A DNA stretch of 64,000 nucleotides, taken from Paenibacillus sanguinis 2301083 = DSM 16941. Lineage in GTDB: Bacteria > Bacillota > Bacilli > Paenibacillales > Paenibacillaceae. Made by a program: the position numbers and the translations under genes. Under the pieces are notes generated by a model that was given only the letters and a program-made list of their open reading frames with translations, was not told the origin of the DNA and ran no database searches. Below are positions 50,814-59,978 of the stretch, one piece after another. Each line of letters begins with the position of its first letter. Within the stretch, counting starts at the first letter, position 1. The DNA lies in assembly GCF_000374825.1 (NCBI RefSeq), contig NZ_KB895377.1, forward strand, positions 62,001-126,000, given 5' to 3'.

Positions 50814-53012
50814 TTAGCTGCGACGCTTGGAGATGGAGAAGGGCAGCTCTTCCGCCTGATACTGGCGATAGCTTGGAGCAAGACCAAGCCGGAATTCCAG
50901 CGTTTTCCCTTCCAGGATGTCTTCATGAGTGATGTATAGCTTGTTATACGCTTCGCCGCCCAAGCTGACCTCAGCAACAAAGTTGGATTGCGGGTTATTA
51001 TTGTCAGTCTGGATATTCATTTGCTTACCGTTTGGCAACTCCATCGTGACCGAGTCAAAGAGTGGAATACCCAGCACGTATTCATTGCTGCCCGGACATA
51101 CCGGATAGAAGCCAAGCGAGCTGAACACGAACCAGCCGGACATGCTGCCATTATCCTCGTCGCCAGGATACCCCTCAAAGCCACTGTTGAACAGATGGGT
51201 CAAAATTTGCTTGATGACTACCTGGGAGGAAGCCGGCTGTCCGGTGTAATTGAACAGATAAGGGATATGGAAGCTTGGCTGGTTGGAGATGGCCAATTGT
51301 CCATAATCCACGGCCGCCATTTCACTCATCTCGTGAATCTCAAAGCCATAGCCGCGCACATCATAATCAGGGGCCTTGTTGCATAGCTCGGTGAGCTTCT
51401 GGGAGAAGCGTTCTTCCGAGCCAAAAGCGTTAATTAGACCCTGGATATCCTGGAATACAGCGAAGCTGCTCTGCCAGGCGCTACCCTCGGCATAGTCCAG
51501 TCCCCAGCTTGTATCATTAAAATCCGGACGGAACTGTCCCTTCTCGTCCTTGGCTCTCATAAATCCAGTTGCGGAATCAAAGATGTTGCGATAGTTCAAA
51601 GCGCTTTCCCGATAGCGCTCGGCAAGTTCCGTCTGGCCCAGCATCTCGGCAACACGGCTGATGCAATAATCGCTATAGGCATAGTCCAGTGTATGGTTCA
51701 CGCTTTCCGTATAGCTGCTCGGTACGTAACCATATTTCATATAATCATGTGTCCCCTGACGGCCATAACAGGACTTGTCGCTTTGCGTCGTGGCGGCCGT
51801 AACCATCGCCTCCAGCAGCTCGGGCATCAGCTTCTGTCCAATCCCCTTCGCTGCGGCATCTGCGATAACCGCATCGATTAGCGTTCCTGGCATCAACCCG
51901 CGCTCATCCGGCGAAAGCCACTTCGGCAAAAATCCCGTTTCCCGGTAGCTGTTCAGATAACCTTCCAGCATCTCTTCGTATTCCTTAGGGGCAATGATGG
52001 AATACAGCGGATAGACCGTTTTGTAGGTATCCCAAAATCCGTTATTTGTGTACATTACCCCCTTCTTCACCGCCTTGGCCGTTGTATCATAATGAACAGG
52101 CTGCATATCGGCATCAAGCTCATAGAACTTCTGTGGGAACAGGAACATGCGGTACAAGCAGCCATAGAAAGTGCGTAGATATTCTTCATGGCTATGCGTG
52201 ACCTGAATTTTATGCAGATAATGGTTCCAGGCCTCAGTTGCCTGCTCCTTTAACAGGTCCTGTGAGGTATCCACTTCTCGCTTCAGGTTCAACTCAGCTT
52301 GCTCCGGGCTAATGAATGAGGTAGCAAGTCTGACTTGCAGGATGCCTTGCTCGCAATGTTTAAAACGGACAACGACATGCTGGTCTGTTCCGCACAGATC
52401 CGTTGCATTGCACAATTGTCCATCCGCATCATAATAACCTGACGTGCTCAAATCGATGTCTTGATCAAATTGCATGGACACGTACATGCGGAATTGGTCG
52501 TCATGGCACCCGGCGAAGTTACTCACATAGCCAGTGATAAGGCGGTTCGGCATATCCAGATGGAATTCGCTGATATTCCTGGCGTTCAGCACCAGTCCGG
52601 CCTGCTGCCTGGAATTATATTTAATTCGCAGGGCAGCTCCATAGCAGGTTGGAACAAGCTCGGTGATGATATTGTAGCGCTGTTGCTTCACTTTGAGGAA
52701 GTGAGGCTTAAAAACAGCTTCCTCGGGCCGATAAGAGCTTTGGCAAGAGAAGGGCGAACCCTTGATCTTGTCATCGGCAATTGGCGTCATCAGAAAGGTG
52801 CTGAAGTCACCCATCCATGGACTTGGCTGATGAGTCAGGCGGATGCCTTGAAAGACGCGATCGCGAGGGTGGAAAAACCAATTGCCGTCTTCGGCCGTTT
52901 GCACGACAAAATGATTCATAGCGAAGGGAACGGCTGTCACCGGCAGCGTGTTTCCGTTGGAGTATACATATTTGTTGCCGGTGCCTTGTCGTGTATCAAT
53001 ATAATGCAGCAT
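50814..53012 (-). CDS. GH92 family glycosidase (alpha-mannosidase type)
   Basis: A 732-residue calcium-dependent exo-alpha-mannosidase-like enzyme. The N-terminal beta-sandwich starts YIDTRQGTGNKYVYSNGNTLPVTAVPFAMNHF; the (alpha/alpha)6 barrel has NGFWDTYKTVYPLYS and the C-terminal catalytic stretch GYPGDEDNGSMSGWFVFSSLGFYPVCPGS, in which the Asp-Glu-Asp-Asn replaces the more common Asn-Asp-Asp. There is no signal peptide, unlike most GH92 enzymes, which are secreted. The ATG at 53012 follows GGGAGG; the longer frame to 53144 is not used. A divergent AraC regulator lies upstream. Confidence 0.88.
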   Translation of the reverse strand: MLHYIDTRQGTGNKYVYSNGNTLPVTAVPFAMNHFVVQTAEDGNWFFHPRDRVFQGIRLTHQPSPWMGDFSTFLMTPIADDKIKGSPFSCQSSYRPEEAVFKPHFLKVKQQRYNIITELVPTCYGAALRIKYNSRQQAGLVLNARNISEFHLDMPNRLITGYVSNFAGCHDDQFRMYVSMQFDQDIDLSTSGYYDADGQLCNATDLCGTDQHVVVRFKHCEQGILQVRLATSFISPEQAELNLKREVDTSQDLLKEQATEAWNHYLHKIQVTHSHEEYLRTFYGCLYRMFLFPQKFYELDADMQPVHYDTTAKAVKKGVMYTNNGFWDTYKTVYPLYSIIAPKEYEEMLEGYLNSYRETGFLPKWLSPDERGLMPGTLIDAVIADAAAKGIGQKLMPELLEAMVTAATTQSDKSCYGRQGTHDYMKYGYVPSSYTESVNHTLDYAYSDYCISRVAEMLGQTELAERYRESALNYRNIFDSATGFMRAKDEKGQFRPDFNDTSWGLDYAEGSAWQSSFAVFQDIQGLINAFGSEERFSQKLTELCNKAPDYDVRGYGFEIHEMSEMAAVDYGQLAISNQPSFHIPYLFNYTGQPASSQVVIKQILTHLFNSGFEGYPGDEDNGSMSGWFVFSSLGFYPVCPGSNEYVLGIPLFDSVTMELPNGKQMNIQTDNNNPQSNFVAEVSLGGEAYNKLYITHEDILEGKTLEFRLGLAPSYRQYQAEELPFSISKRRS

Positions 53013-53042
53013 GAAGAACCTCCCGAAATGGTTGTTTTTAAT

Positions 53043-53067
53043 AGTGCGTGTGAACAACCTCTTATAG
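53043..53067. repeat. Short fragment of the MITE-like repeat
   Basis: GTGCGTGTGAACAACCTC followed by TTATA matches the joined outer ends of the element at 62420-62671 in reverse orientation: TGAACAACCTCTTATA is the complement of its left end and GTGCGTG is the complement of its right end. Confidence 0.45.
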
Positions 53068-53282
53068 TCTCTTAACCGTCTGCCGTCCAATGAATGGAAC
53101 CGGGGCGACAACCTGCTGTTGAGGCAGATGGTCCGAGCTTTCAATCCTCAGTTATTTAATATAACAAAATTAGAGGCCGACTGCATGATTTGTCTAGTGA
53201 AATACTACTTGAATGCCGAAAAGACCTATAGTAACGTATGAAGTTGAAAGCAGCTTATCTAACTTACAGGAGTCAGTGGCGT

Positions 53283-54149
53283 ATGAGCAATTATTTGGAG
53301 ATTCCGGGTTTCGAGGATTTACTCCCGTTCAGAACGTTTCTGAATGACGGGATGACGATTGTGTACCCCCATTGGCATAAGGAAGTCGAAATTATCTATT
53401 CGCGCAAAGGGAAGGTCAATATCGGGGTTGATGAGGACATCGTTCAGCTTGAAGAAGGGGAGATCTATATCTTCCCCAGCGGTGAAGCTCATTATTTTCT
53501 GGCTTCTCCTGACAGTGAGCGTTATGTTTTTCAATTCAATTTGAAGCTGTTTGATGAAAAAGTTTTGCGGACCTCGGAGGATTCCCTGCTGAGCTTGTTT
53601 GAATACGGGGAGCCACTTAGTCGCAATTGGCCGGAGACGCTTGTCCGGAGAGCCACAGAGCTATTGATTGACTTGTATAAATTAGAAGAAAGCAAGCCTG
53701 CCGGCATGAATTACTTAACTTTGGGATACCTCTACCAGCTCATTGGTGAATTTTACTTGAATTTGCCCCGTCGCAAGGAGAAAAAGAACAAGACTAAACG
53801 CTCCACCATTCAGCATAAGGAAACACTGGATTTGCTAAATCAGGTGTTTGAATACGTAGAGAACCGCTATCAGGAAGTGATTACGGTCGAGGATATCGCT
53901 AAATTCATTGGCTTTAGCCCCTACTATTTTACGCGTTTCTTCAAAACGAACACCGGTCAGACATTCATGCAATTCTTGACGGAATACCGTATCAATCAAG
54001 CCAAATTTATTTTGGCTAACGAGAAAATTCCGATGGTCGAGGTGGCTGAAAAGGCGGGGTTCGCCAGTGTAAAGACGTTTCATCATGTATTCAAGGAAGC
54101 GGTGGGCCAATCTCCCCTGCAATACCAGAAGAGTTTGAACAGTCATTAA
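53283..54149 (+). CDS. AraC-family regulator, divergent from GH92
   Basis: A 288-residue regulator. The N-terminal cupin domain has the motif YPHWHKEVEIIYSRKGKVNIG and EEGEIYIFPSGEAHYF; the C-terminal domain holds two helix-turn-helix units (ITVEDIAKFIGFSPYYFTRFFKTNTGQTFMQFLTEYRINQAKFILANEKIPMVEVAEKAGF). The ATG at 53283 follows AGGAG by ten bases; the frame from 53238 has no site. It should control GH92 on one side and perhaps the Gfo/Idh operon on the other. The 270-base spacer to GH92 holds no other gene. Confidence 0.85.
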   Translation: MSNYLEIPGFEDLLPFRTFLNDGMTIVYPHWHKEVEIIYSRKGKVNIGVDEDIVQLEEGEIYIFPSGEAHYFLASPDSERYVFQFNLKLFDEKVLRTSEDSLLSLFEYGEPLSRNWPETLVRRATELLIDLYKLEESKPAGMNYLTLGYLYQLIGEFYLNLPRRKEKKNKTKRSTIQHKETLDLLNQVFEYVENRYQEVITVEDIAKFIGFSPYYFTRFFKTNTGQTFMQFLTEYRINQAKFILANEKIPMVEVAEKAGFASVKTFHHVFKEAVGQSPLQYQKSLNSH

Positions 54150-54208
54150 TAGAGGTTGCTCACCTGTAAACCCGACTTTTTGAATACCCACTATTTGAAT
54201 ACCCACTA
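54149..54208. repeat. Deleted MITE-like copy with a 15-base tandem repeat
   Basis: TAGAGGTTGCTC, like the left end of the element at 62420, is joined after a few bases to CCCGACTTTTTGAA, like its right end, so the middle is missing. The right part then carries TTTGAATACCCACTA twice in tandem (54179-54193 and 54194-54208). Confidence 0.55.
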
Positions 54209-54217
54209 ATGGTAAAG

Positions 54218-54252
54218 GACCTGGACAAGGCGAGCTTGTTCGGGTCTTTTTG
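54218..54252 (+). terminator. Rho-independent terminator of the AraC gene
   Basis: GACCTGGACAAG (54218-54229) pairs with CTTGTTCGGGTC (54235-54246, two G-U pairs), followed by five T residues. Confidence 0.75.
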
Positions 54253-54346
54253 TCTTATTGGAGCATGAAGGCGCAATATCCGGGAATTTTTGAGAGGAAA
54301 GTGGGAAGAAAGAGTCTTAGGGTTTGGCTATAATAAAGTCATTCAT

Positions 54347-54360
54347 TAAAAACGTTTTCA
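54347..54360. promoter_or_regulatory. cre-like operator of the Gfo/Idh-ThuA operon
   Basis: TAAAAACGTTTTCA fits the TGWNANCGNTNWCA consensus at 13 of 14 positions. It lies 12 bases behind a TATAAT (54329-54334) and directly ahead of the ribosome site, a typical place for catabolite repression. Confidence 0.55.
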
Positions 54361-54371
54361 GGAGGATGATT

Positions 54372-55445
54372 ATGACATTAAAGGTTGGAATCATTGGATG
54401 CGGCGGAATTGCTAACGGTAAGCATATGCCAGCGTTGTCTCAGGTGGAAGAAGTAGAACTGGTAGCTTTCTGCGATATTATCGTAGAACGTGCCGAAGAA
54501 GCTAAGGAAAAATTTGGTACGGAAAATGCTCAGGTCTTTGATGATTACAAGAAAATGCTGGCTAATACAGAATTGGATGTTGTCCATGTGTGCACGCCTA
54601 ACTCTTCCCACGCAGAGTTGTCTATTGCAGCTCTGGAAGCAGATTGCCACGTGATGTGCGAGAAGCCGATGGCGAAGACGGGCGAAGAAGCGAGAAGCAT
54701 GATTGAAGCGGCCAAGCGCACTGGCAAGAAGCTGACCATTGGTTATCAGAACCGCTTTCGCACCGACTCCAGATACCTGCAACAGTTCTGCGAGGAAGGC
54801 GGACTGGGAGATATTTATTTCGGCAAGGCCCATGCGATTCGCCGTCGTGCTGTACCAACCTGGGGCGTGTTCCTTGATGAAGAGGCTCAAGGCGGAGGTC
54901 CGTTGATCGATATCGGCACCCATGCTCTTGATCTGACGCTCTGGATGATGAACAATTACAAGCCTAAATATGTGGTGGGCAAAACCTATCATGCCTTGTC
55001 CCAGACGAAAAATGCGGCCAACGCTTGGGGACCTTGGGACCCTGAGAAATTCACCGTCGAAGATTCCGCCTTCGGATTCATTGTCATGGAGAACGGGGCG
55101 ACCATCTTCCTGGAATCCAGTTGGGCATTGAATAGCCTGGATGTGAAGGAAGCGAAGACAACGCTCTGCGGAACCAAAGCGGGCGCTGACATGAACAACG
55201 GTTTGACCATCAACGGTGAAGATCACAGCTTGCTTTATGAGAAGAAGATCGAACTGGAAACAGGCGGCGTTGCGTTCTACGATGGCGCGGGCGATAAGCC
55301 GGAAGTGCTTGAAGCCAAGTCATGGGTGAATGCTATTCTTAACGATACGGAGCCTGTGGTCAAGCCTGAGCAAGCTCTGGTCGTAACCGAGATTCTGGAG
55401 GCACTCTACAAATCATCGAAAACCGGCGAACCCGTCTATCTATAA
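54372..55445 (+). CDS. Gfo/Idh/MocA oxidoreductase, first gene of a glycoside operon
   Basis: An NAD(P)-dependent sugar dehydrogenase of 357 residues. The Rossmann motif is GIIGCGGIANGKHMPAL and the catalytic EKP motif appears in HVMCEKPMAKTGEEA; the C-terminal beta-sandwich includes DIGTHALDLTLWMM. Family members oxidise a secondary hydroxyl, for example C3 of glucosides. The ATG at 54372 follows AGGAGG by six bases. It heads a five-gene operon ending at 58950; the second Gfo protein (57913-58950) differs clearly, so two different redox steps are expected. Confidence 0.88.
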   Translation: MTLKVGIIGCGGIANGKHMPALSQVEEVELVAFCDIIVERAEEAKEKFGTENAQVFDDYKKMLANTELDVVHVCTPNSSHAELSIAALEADCHVMCEKPMAKTGEEARSMIEAAKRTGKKLTIGYQNRFRTDSRYLQQFCEEGGLGDIYFGKAHAIRRRAVPTWGVFLDEEAQGGGPLIDIGTHALDLTLWMMNNYKPKYVVGKTYHALSQTKNAANAWGPWDPEKFTVEDSAFGFIVMENGATIFLESSWALNSLDVKEAKTTLCGTKAGADMNNGLTINGEDHSLLYEKKIELETGGVAFYDGAGDKPEVLEAKSWVNAILNDTEPVVKPEQALVVTEILEALYKSSKTGEPVYL

Positions 55446-55458
55446 GGAGGCAATTGAT

Positions 55459-56208
55459 ATGAAACCAAAAATTGCTTTGCAGTTATGGAGCATTAAGGAA
55501 GCTTGTGAAGCAAATTTTCATGAGGCCTTGAAAGAGGTTAAGCAAAGTGGCTTTGATGGTGTTGAATTTGCTGGCTATTATGGCAAGAGCCCTGCCGAAG
55601 TCAAGGGTTATCTGGACGAATGCGGATTGGAAGTCGCTGCTTCTCATATCTCCTATGAGAAGTTAAGAGCAAATCTGGAAGAGGTCGTGGCCTTCGAGAA
55701 GGCCATCGGAAATAAACGCATCGTAGTGCCTCATGCTACCTTCAGCACCTTTGAGGAATGGCAAGCCTTCATCGCGGAGATGGAGGAGATGGCCGTGAAG
55801 GTGGCCGAGGAAGGAATGGAATTCTACTATCATAACCATGCCCATGAGTTTGCGGAAATTCCGGGTCAGGATATCATTGATTGCATCTACAAGGATGCGA
55901 AGCATATCCATTTGGAGATGGACCTGTACTGGCTGGCTTATTCCGGAACAGATGTATTCGCTTGGCTGGAGGCGCATAAGGATCGGATCGGGCTTTTCCA
56001 TATGAAGGACATGCAAGAGTCTCCCAAGGAGAGCACCGAGATCGGTTCAGGCATTTTGCCGATGAAAGAGTACGTTGAACTGGCTAAGCAGCTGGCCTTG
56101 CCTTGGCTGATTGTGGAGCAGGAAGCCTTTCAGAAATATCAGCCCTTGGAAGCAACCTCAATTGGTTATCGGCAATTGAAAGCCCTGGTTGATGAGGTAT
56201 ATGCATGA
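55459..56208 (+). CDS. TIM-barrel sugar isomerase/epimerase, copy 1
   Basis: A 249-residue xylose-isomerase-like TIM barrel (IolE/YcjR group). The metal-site stretch [12 protein letters not shown], the Glu in [13 protein letters not shown] and [12 protein letters not shown] are the visible ligands and barrel motifs. Family members isomerise or epimerise sugars, keto-sugars or inositols. AAGGAGG lies ahead of the ATG. It overlaps thuA by four bases (ATGA). Confidence 0.88.
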   Translation: MKPKIALQLWSIKEACEANFHEALKEVKQSGFDGVEFAGYYGKSPAEVKGYLDECGLEVAASHISYEKLRANLEEVVAFEKAIGNKRIVVPHATFSTFEEWQAFIAEMEEMAVKVAEEGMEFYYHNHAHEFAEIPGQDIIDCIYKDAKHIHLEMDLYWLAYSGTDVFAWLEAHKDRIGLFHMKDMQESPKESTEIGSGILPMKEYVELAKQLALPWLIVEQEAFQKYQPLEATSIGYRQLKALVDEVYA

Positions 56209-56915
56209 TTCAGGTCACGGTATGGAATGAATACCGTCATGAGAAGACGGACAAGGCTGTTCAGGAGATGTACCCGGAGGGCATTCATGGACAACTGGCC
56301 AAGTTCTTGGCCGAAGATCAATTTACGGTCAGAACGGCCATTTTGGATGAGCCGGAGCATGGCTTGACGGAAGAGGTTCTGGAGGAAACGGATGTCCTGA
56401 TCTGGTGGGGACATATGGCCCACGGCGAGGTTCAGGATGAAATTGTGGACCGCGTGCATAAGCGCATCCTGGAAGGAATGGGGCTGATCGTGCTGCATTC
56501 AGCCCATTTCTCCAAAATCTTCAAAAAGCTGATGGGCACATCCTGTGATTTGAAATGGCGGGAGGACGGGGGCAATTGCCGTATCTGGAACGTCAATCCA
56601 AGTCATCCTATTGTGGAGGGCATTGGCGAATTCATCGAGCTGGAGAAAGAAGAGATGTATGGTGAACACTTTGATATTCCGGCACCGGACGAACTGATCT
56701 TCGTCAGTTGGTTCCCGGGTGGAGAGGTGTTCCGCAGCGGCTGTACTTACCGCCGGGGCAACGGGAAGATCTTCTACTTCCAGCCGGGACATGAAACCTA
56801 TCCGAGCTATTACAATGAAAAGGTACAAAAGGTGATCAAAAACGGGATTCGATGGTGTGCCCCGACTCAAAATGTATATCCGGCTTACGGCCACTATGAA
56901 CCACGTCAAAAATAG
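56205..56915 (+). CDS. ThuA-family protein
   Basis: A 236-residue protein related to ThuA of the Sinorhizobium trehalose-utilisation cluster, where it works with a Gfo-type dehydrogenase to handle 3-keto-disaccharides. It has the flavodoxin-like/glutamine amidotransferase-like fold with [26 protein letters not shown] and the C-terminal [18 protein letters not shown]. The catalytic Cys of amidotransferases is not evident; the role is not firmly established. It overlaps the first isomerase and sits between two isomerase genes. Confidence 0.87.
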   Translation: MIQVTVWNEYRHEKTDKAVQEMYPEGIHGQLAKFLAEDQFTVRTAILDEPEHGLTEEVLEETDVLIWWGHMAHGEVQDEIVDRVHKRILEGMGLIVLHSAHFSKIFKKLMGTSCDLKWREDGGNCRIWNVNPSHPIVEGIGEFIELEKEEMYGEHFDIPAPDELIFVSWFPGGEVFRSGCTYRRGNGKIFYFQPGHETYPSYYNEKVQKVIKNGIRWCAPTQNVYPAYGHYEPRQK

Positions 56916-56930
56916 AAGGAGTGATTGTTA

Positions 56931-57899
56931 ATGAAGCTGGGTGTATTTACTCCGTTGTTCAACAATCTGAGCTTTGAAGAGATGATTGAGGAGGTTGCCC
57001 GCAAAGGCTTGCAAACCGTTGAGATCGGCACGGGAGGTTATCCCGGCAACGCTCATCTCGATATCGACCATTTGCTCGCTAGCAGTGAGACGAGACAAGA
57101 ATATTTGGCCAAGCTTGCAGATAAGGGATTGGAAATCTCTGCGCTTAGCTGTCACAATAATCCGATCTCACCCGTGAAGGAAGTGGCGGCCGAGGCGGAT
57201 GAACTGCTGCGCAAGACGATCAAGCTGGCAAGTCTGCTGAATGTTCCTGTCGTTAACGGGTTTTCTGGCGTGTCGGGCGGGAATGCGACGGATAGCCAGG
57301 TGAACTGGCCTGTCTTGCCGTGGCCAACCGAATATGAGGATAGCTATACTTACCAGTGGGAGCACAAGTTGATTCCTTACTGGAAGGGGATCAACACGGA
57401 AGCGGAAGCGGCAGGCGTGAAGATTGGCATAGAGCTTCATGGCGGGTTCCTGGCCCATACTCCATATACTATGCTGAAGCTCCGGGAAGCAACGGGCAAG
57501 GCGATCGGCTGTAACCTGGACCCAAGTCATCTGTGGTGGCAAGGCATCGATCCGGTTGCTGCGGTCAAGATTCTTGGCGAAGCGGGTGCAATCCACCATT
57601 TCCATGCCAAAGATACCTATCTGGATCAAGACAACATTAACATGCATGGACTAACTGATATGCAGCCTTACAGCAATGTAAAGACTCGGGCCTGGACATT
57701 CCGTTCGGTGGGCTGCGGCCATGACCTCAAGGTATGGTCGGACATCATTTCCGCATTGCGTGTCTATAATTATGATTACGTCCTGAGCATTGAGCATGAG
57801 GACCCGATTATGTCTATTGATGAAGGTTTGACCCGTGCTGTTACCAATTTGAAATCCATCATGATTCATGAGCAACCATCAGCGATGTGGTGGGCATAA
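56931..57899 (+). CDS. TIM-barrel sugar isomerase/epimerase, copy 2
   Basis: A larger TIM barrel, 322 residues, of the same superfamily as copy 1 but only distantly similar. Seen are EIGTGGYPGNAHLDID, GIELHGGFLAHT with the metal Glu, GCNLDPSHLWWQGIDP, HFHAKDTYLDQDN and SIEHEDPIMSIDEGL, together a normal set of metal-site residues. The ATG at 56931 follows AAGGAG; two residues upstream a TTG at 56925 is less likely. The last bases lie 13 bases before the second dehydrogenase. Confidence 0.87.
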   Translation: MKLGVFTPLFNNLSFEEMIEEVARKGLQTVEIGTGGYPGNAHLDIDHLLASSETRQEYLAKLADKGLEISALSCHNNPISPVKEVAAEADELLRKTIKLASLLNVPVVNGFSGVSGGNATDSQVNWPVLPWPTEYEDSYTYQWEHKLIPYWKGINTEAEAAGVKIGIELHGGFLAHTPYTMLKLREATGKAIGCNLDPSHLWWQGIDPVAAVKILGEAGAIHHFHAKDTYLDQDNINMHGLTDMQPYSNVKTRAWTFRSVGCGHDLKVWSDIISALRVYNYDYVLSIEHEDPIMSIDEGLTRAVTNLKSIMIHEQPSAMWWA

Positions 57900-57912
57900 A
57901 GGAGCAATAAGT

Positions 57913-58950
57913 ATGTCAATCATCAACTTTGCCGTAATTGGGTATGGCGGGATGGGTTCTTATCATACCCACCATTTAATGCCTATAGAGCAGGACCGTG
58001 TTCGGGTTGTAGGAACCTATGATATCTCCGGAGAAAGACGGCAAATTTCCAAGGATAAAGGCCTGCAGGCTTATGAAAGCCTTGAAGATGTGTTAAAAGA
58101 CGATAACATTGAGGCAATTCTCATAGCTACGCCCAATGATTCCCACAAGGAAATAGCGATTCAAGCTTTGCGCGCCGGCAAGCATGTGGTGTGTGAGAAG
58201 CCGGTGGCTATGAGCACTCAGGAGCTTGATGACATTCTGGCGGTTGCCGAGGAGACAGGAAAAGTCTTCATGGTACATCAAAATCGTCGCTGGGACCCTG
58301 ATTTCCTCATAATTCGCGAGTTGTATCAAAAGAAAATCATCGGCAGTGTGTTCCAAATTGAATCCCGTGTGCAGGGAGCCAACGGAATTCCAGGCGACTG
58401 GCGCCATTTGCAGCAGCATGGCGGCGGCATGCTGCTGGACTGGGGCGTCCATCTGCTGGATCAATTGTTATGGCTGGTAGATAGCCCAATCAAGAGCGTG
58501 CAGGCAGACTTAAGCTTCATCCTGGGCGATGAGGTGGATGATGGCTTTATGAGCTATATTACCTTTGAAAATGGCGTTAGGGCCTTGGTGGAAGTTGGAA
58601 CGACGAACTACACCAAGCTGCCTCGCTGGTATGTGAAAGGCCTGGAAGGAACGGCCAAGATCGATGATTGGGATCTGTCAGGCGAAATCATTGCCGCTAC
58701 GGGTCGCAAGGATGTTCAAGCCCCGGCGCCAATTCAAGCTGGCGTAGGCTTGACCAAGACGATGGCGCCGCCATCCGAGGAGGCTACCGAGAAGCTCAGC
58801 TTCCCGGCACCCAAAGCGGATTACTCCCCTTTTTACCAGAATTTCTATGAGGTCGTTCGTGAAGGTGCAGAGCCGATTGTGAAGAATCAGGAAGTTCGTA
58901 AGGTCATGCAGCTTATCGAACAGATCTTCAGTATCACTCAAAAGGGATAG
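57913..58950 (+). CDS. Gfo/Idh/MocA oxidoreductase, last gene of the operon
   Basis: A 345-residue dehydrogenase. The Rossmann motif is VIGYGGMGSYHTHHLM, the EKP motif is in VVCEKPVAMSTQELD, and HQNRRWDPDF and DWGVHLLDQLLWLVDSP follow. Sequence differs strongly from the first Gfo protein. The ATG at 57913 follows AAAGGAG. Its stop is 8 bases ahead of the terminator. Confidence 0.88.
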   Translation: MSIINFAVIGYGGMGSYHTHHLMPIEQDRVRVVGTYDISGERRQISKDKGLQAYESLEDVLKDDNIEAILIATPNDSHKEIAIQALRAGKHVVCEKPVAMSTQELDDILAVAEETGKVFMVHQNRRWDPDFLIIRELYQKKIIGSVFQIESRVQGANGIPGDWRHLQQHGGGMLLDWGVHLLDQLLWLVDSPIKSVQADLSFILGDEVDDGFMSYITFENGVRALVEVGTTNYTKLPRWYVKGLEGTAKIDDWDLSGEIIAATGRKDVQAPAPIQAGVGLTKTMAPPSEEATEKLSFPAPKADYSPFYQNFYEVVREGAEPIVKNQEVRKVMQLIEQIFSITQKG

Positions 58951-58957
58951 GCGATCT

Positions 58958-58996
58958 GCTTATCGTTGCCTTGTTGTCGACGATAAGCTTTTCTTT
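58958..58996 (+). terminator. Rho-independent terminator of the Gfo-ThuA operon
   Basis: GCTTATCGT (58958-58966) pairs with ACGATAAGC (58980-58988), then TTTTCTTT. A second, weaker hairpin (CCGGTGCGGG with CCTGCATCGG, about 59000-59027) followed by TTTTATTTT lies right behind it. Confidence 0.85.
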
Positions 58997-59215
58997 AGCC
59001 GGTGCGGGTATGACTCCTGCATCGGTTTTATTTTGCAGTGAAAATCAGGGGCAATCTGTTTCTGTGACAGGTGATAAGAATTTATGGAATCAAAGAAATC
59101 GATGAGCAACAGCGATCGTAAGAACATTTTCTCGTCTGCTTCTTTGCCTTATCATAAGTTCGACTTATATAACTATATAGTTCAAAATAGTTCAAAACAA
59201 GAAAGGAAGAATGAG

Positions 59216-59827
59216 ATGAACCAGAAGGAAAGAATGCTTGCCGGATTGCCTTATAAAGCCTGGCTGGATGGATTAAGCGAAGCACGCATGGAGAACAAAC
59301 TGAAGCTGTGGGAGTACAATTCCATGCGTCCGGATGAGCGAGAGAAGAAGGATGGGCTGATACGCAGCATCCTTGGCGAGGTTGGTGAGCAGGTGCATAT
59401 TGAAGCGCCCTTCCACTGTGATTATGGCAAGAACATCACGATAGGGAAAAATTTCTACGCCAATTTCAATTGTATTATCCTTGATGTTGGCAAGGTGGTC
59501 ATCGGCGATAACGTCTTGTTTGCTCCTAATGTAGCAATTTATACGGCTGGGCATCCGATTCATCCCGAGTCCAGAAATTCCGGCTATGAATACGGGATTG
59601 GCATTACGATCGGTGACAATGTGTGGGTTGGAGGCAACGTGGTCGTGAATCCCGGTGTGACGATTGGCAACAACGTCGTGATCGGCTCAGGCAGTGTAGT
59701 GACGAAGGATCTGCCTGACAATGTCATTGCCGTCGGGAATCCGTGCCGGGTTATTCGCGAAATTACGGAGGAGGACCGAAAGTACTATTTTCGAGATCAA
59801 GTATTTGATGTAGAGGACTATATCTGA
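59216..59827 (+). CDS. Hexapeptide-repeat O-acetyltransferase (maltose/galactoside type)
   Basis: A 203-residue acetyl-CoA-dependent sugar acetyltransferase. The N-terminal mac domain (MLAGLPYKAWLDGLSEARMENKLKLWEYN) is followed by a left-handed beta-helix built of repeats such as GKNITIGKNFYANFNC and GITIGDNVWVGGNVVVNPGVTIGNNVVIGSGSVV; the catalytic His is in YTAGHPIH. The ATG at 59216 follows AAAGGAAG; the frame from 59084 has no site. It lies on its own behind two terminators. Such enzymes detoxify non-metabolisable sugars. Confidence 0.9.
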   Translation: MNQKERMLAGLPYKAWLDGLSEARMENKLKLWEYNSMRPDEREKKDGLIRSILGEVGEQVHIEAPFHCDYGKNITIGKNFYANFNCIILDVGKVVIGDNVLFAPNVAIYTAGHPIHPESRNSGYEYGIGITIGDNVWVGGNVVVNPGVTIGNNVVIGSGSVVTKDLPDNVIAVGNPCRVIREITEEDRKYYFRDQVFDVEDYI

Positions 59828-59978
59828 CATATTCATGATATATCCTGCCAGCGAACTAATTCTCTCAAGTAAATTTGAATTCCCGTTTGTTTCTGGTAAA
59901 ATCTTTACGTGTCGTTGGTTGAAGTACCGCCAAACGTACAGGGAATTCTTCAGGGAAGAATTCAAGGGGAGGGACATC

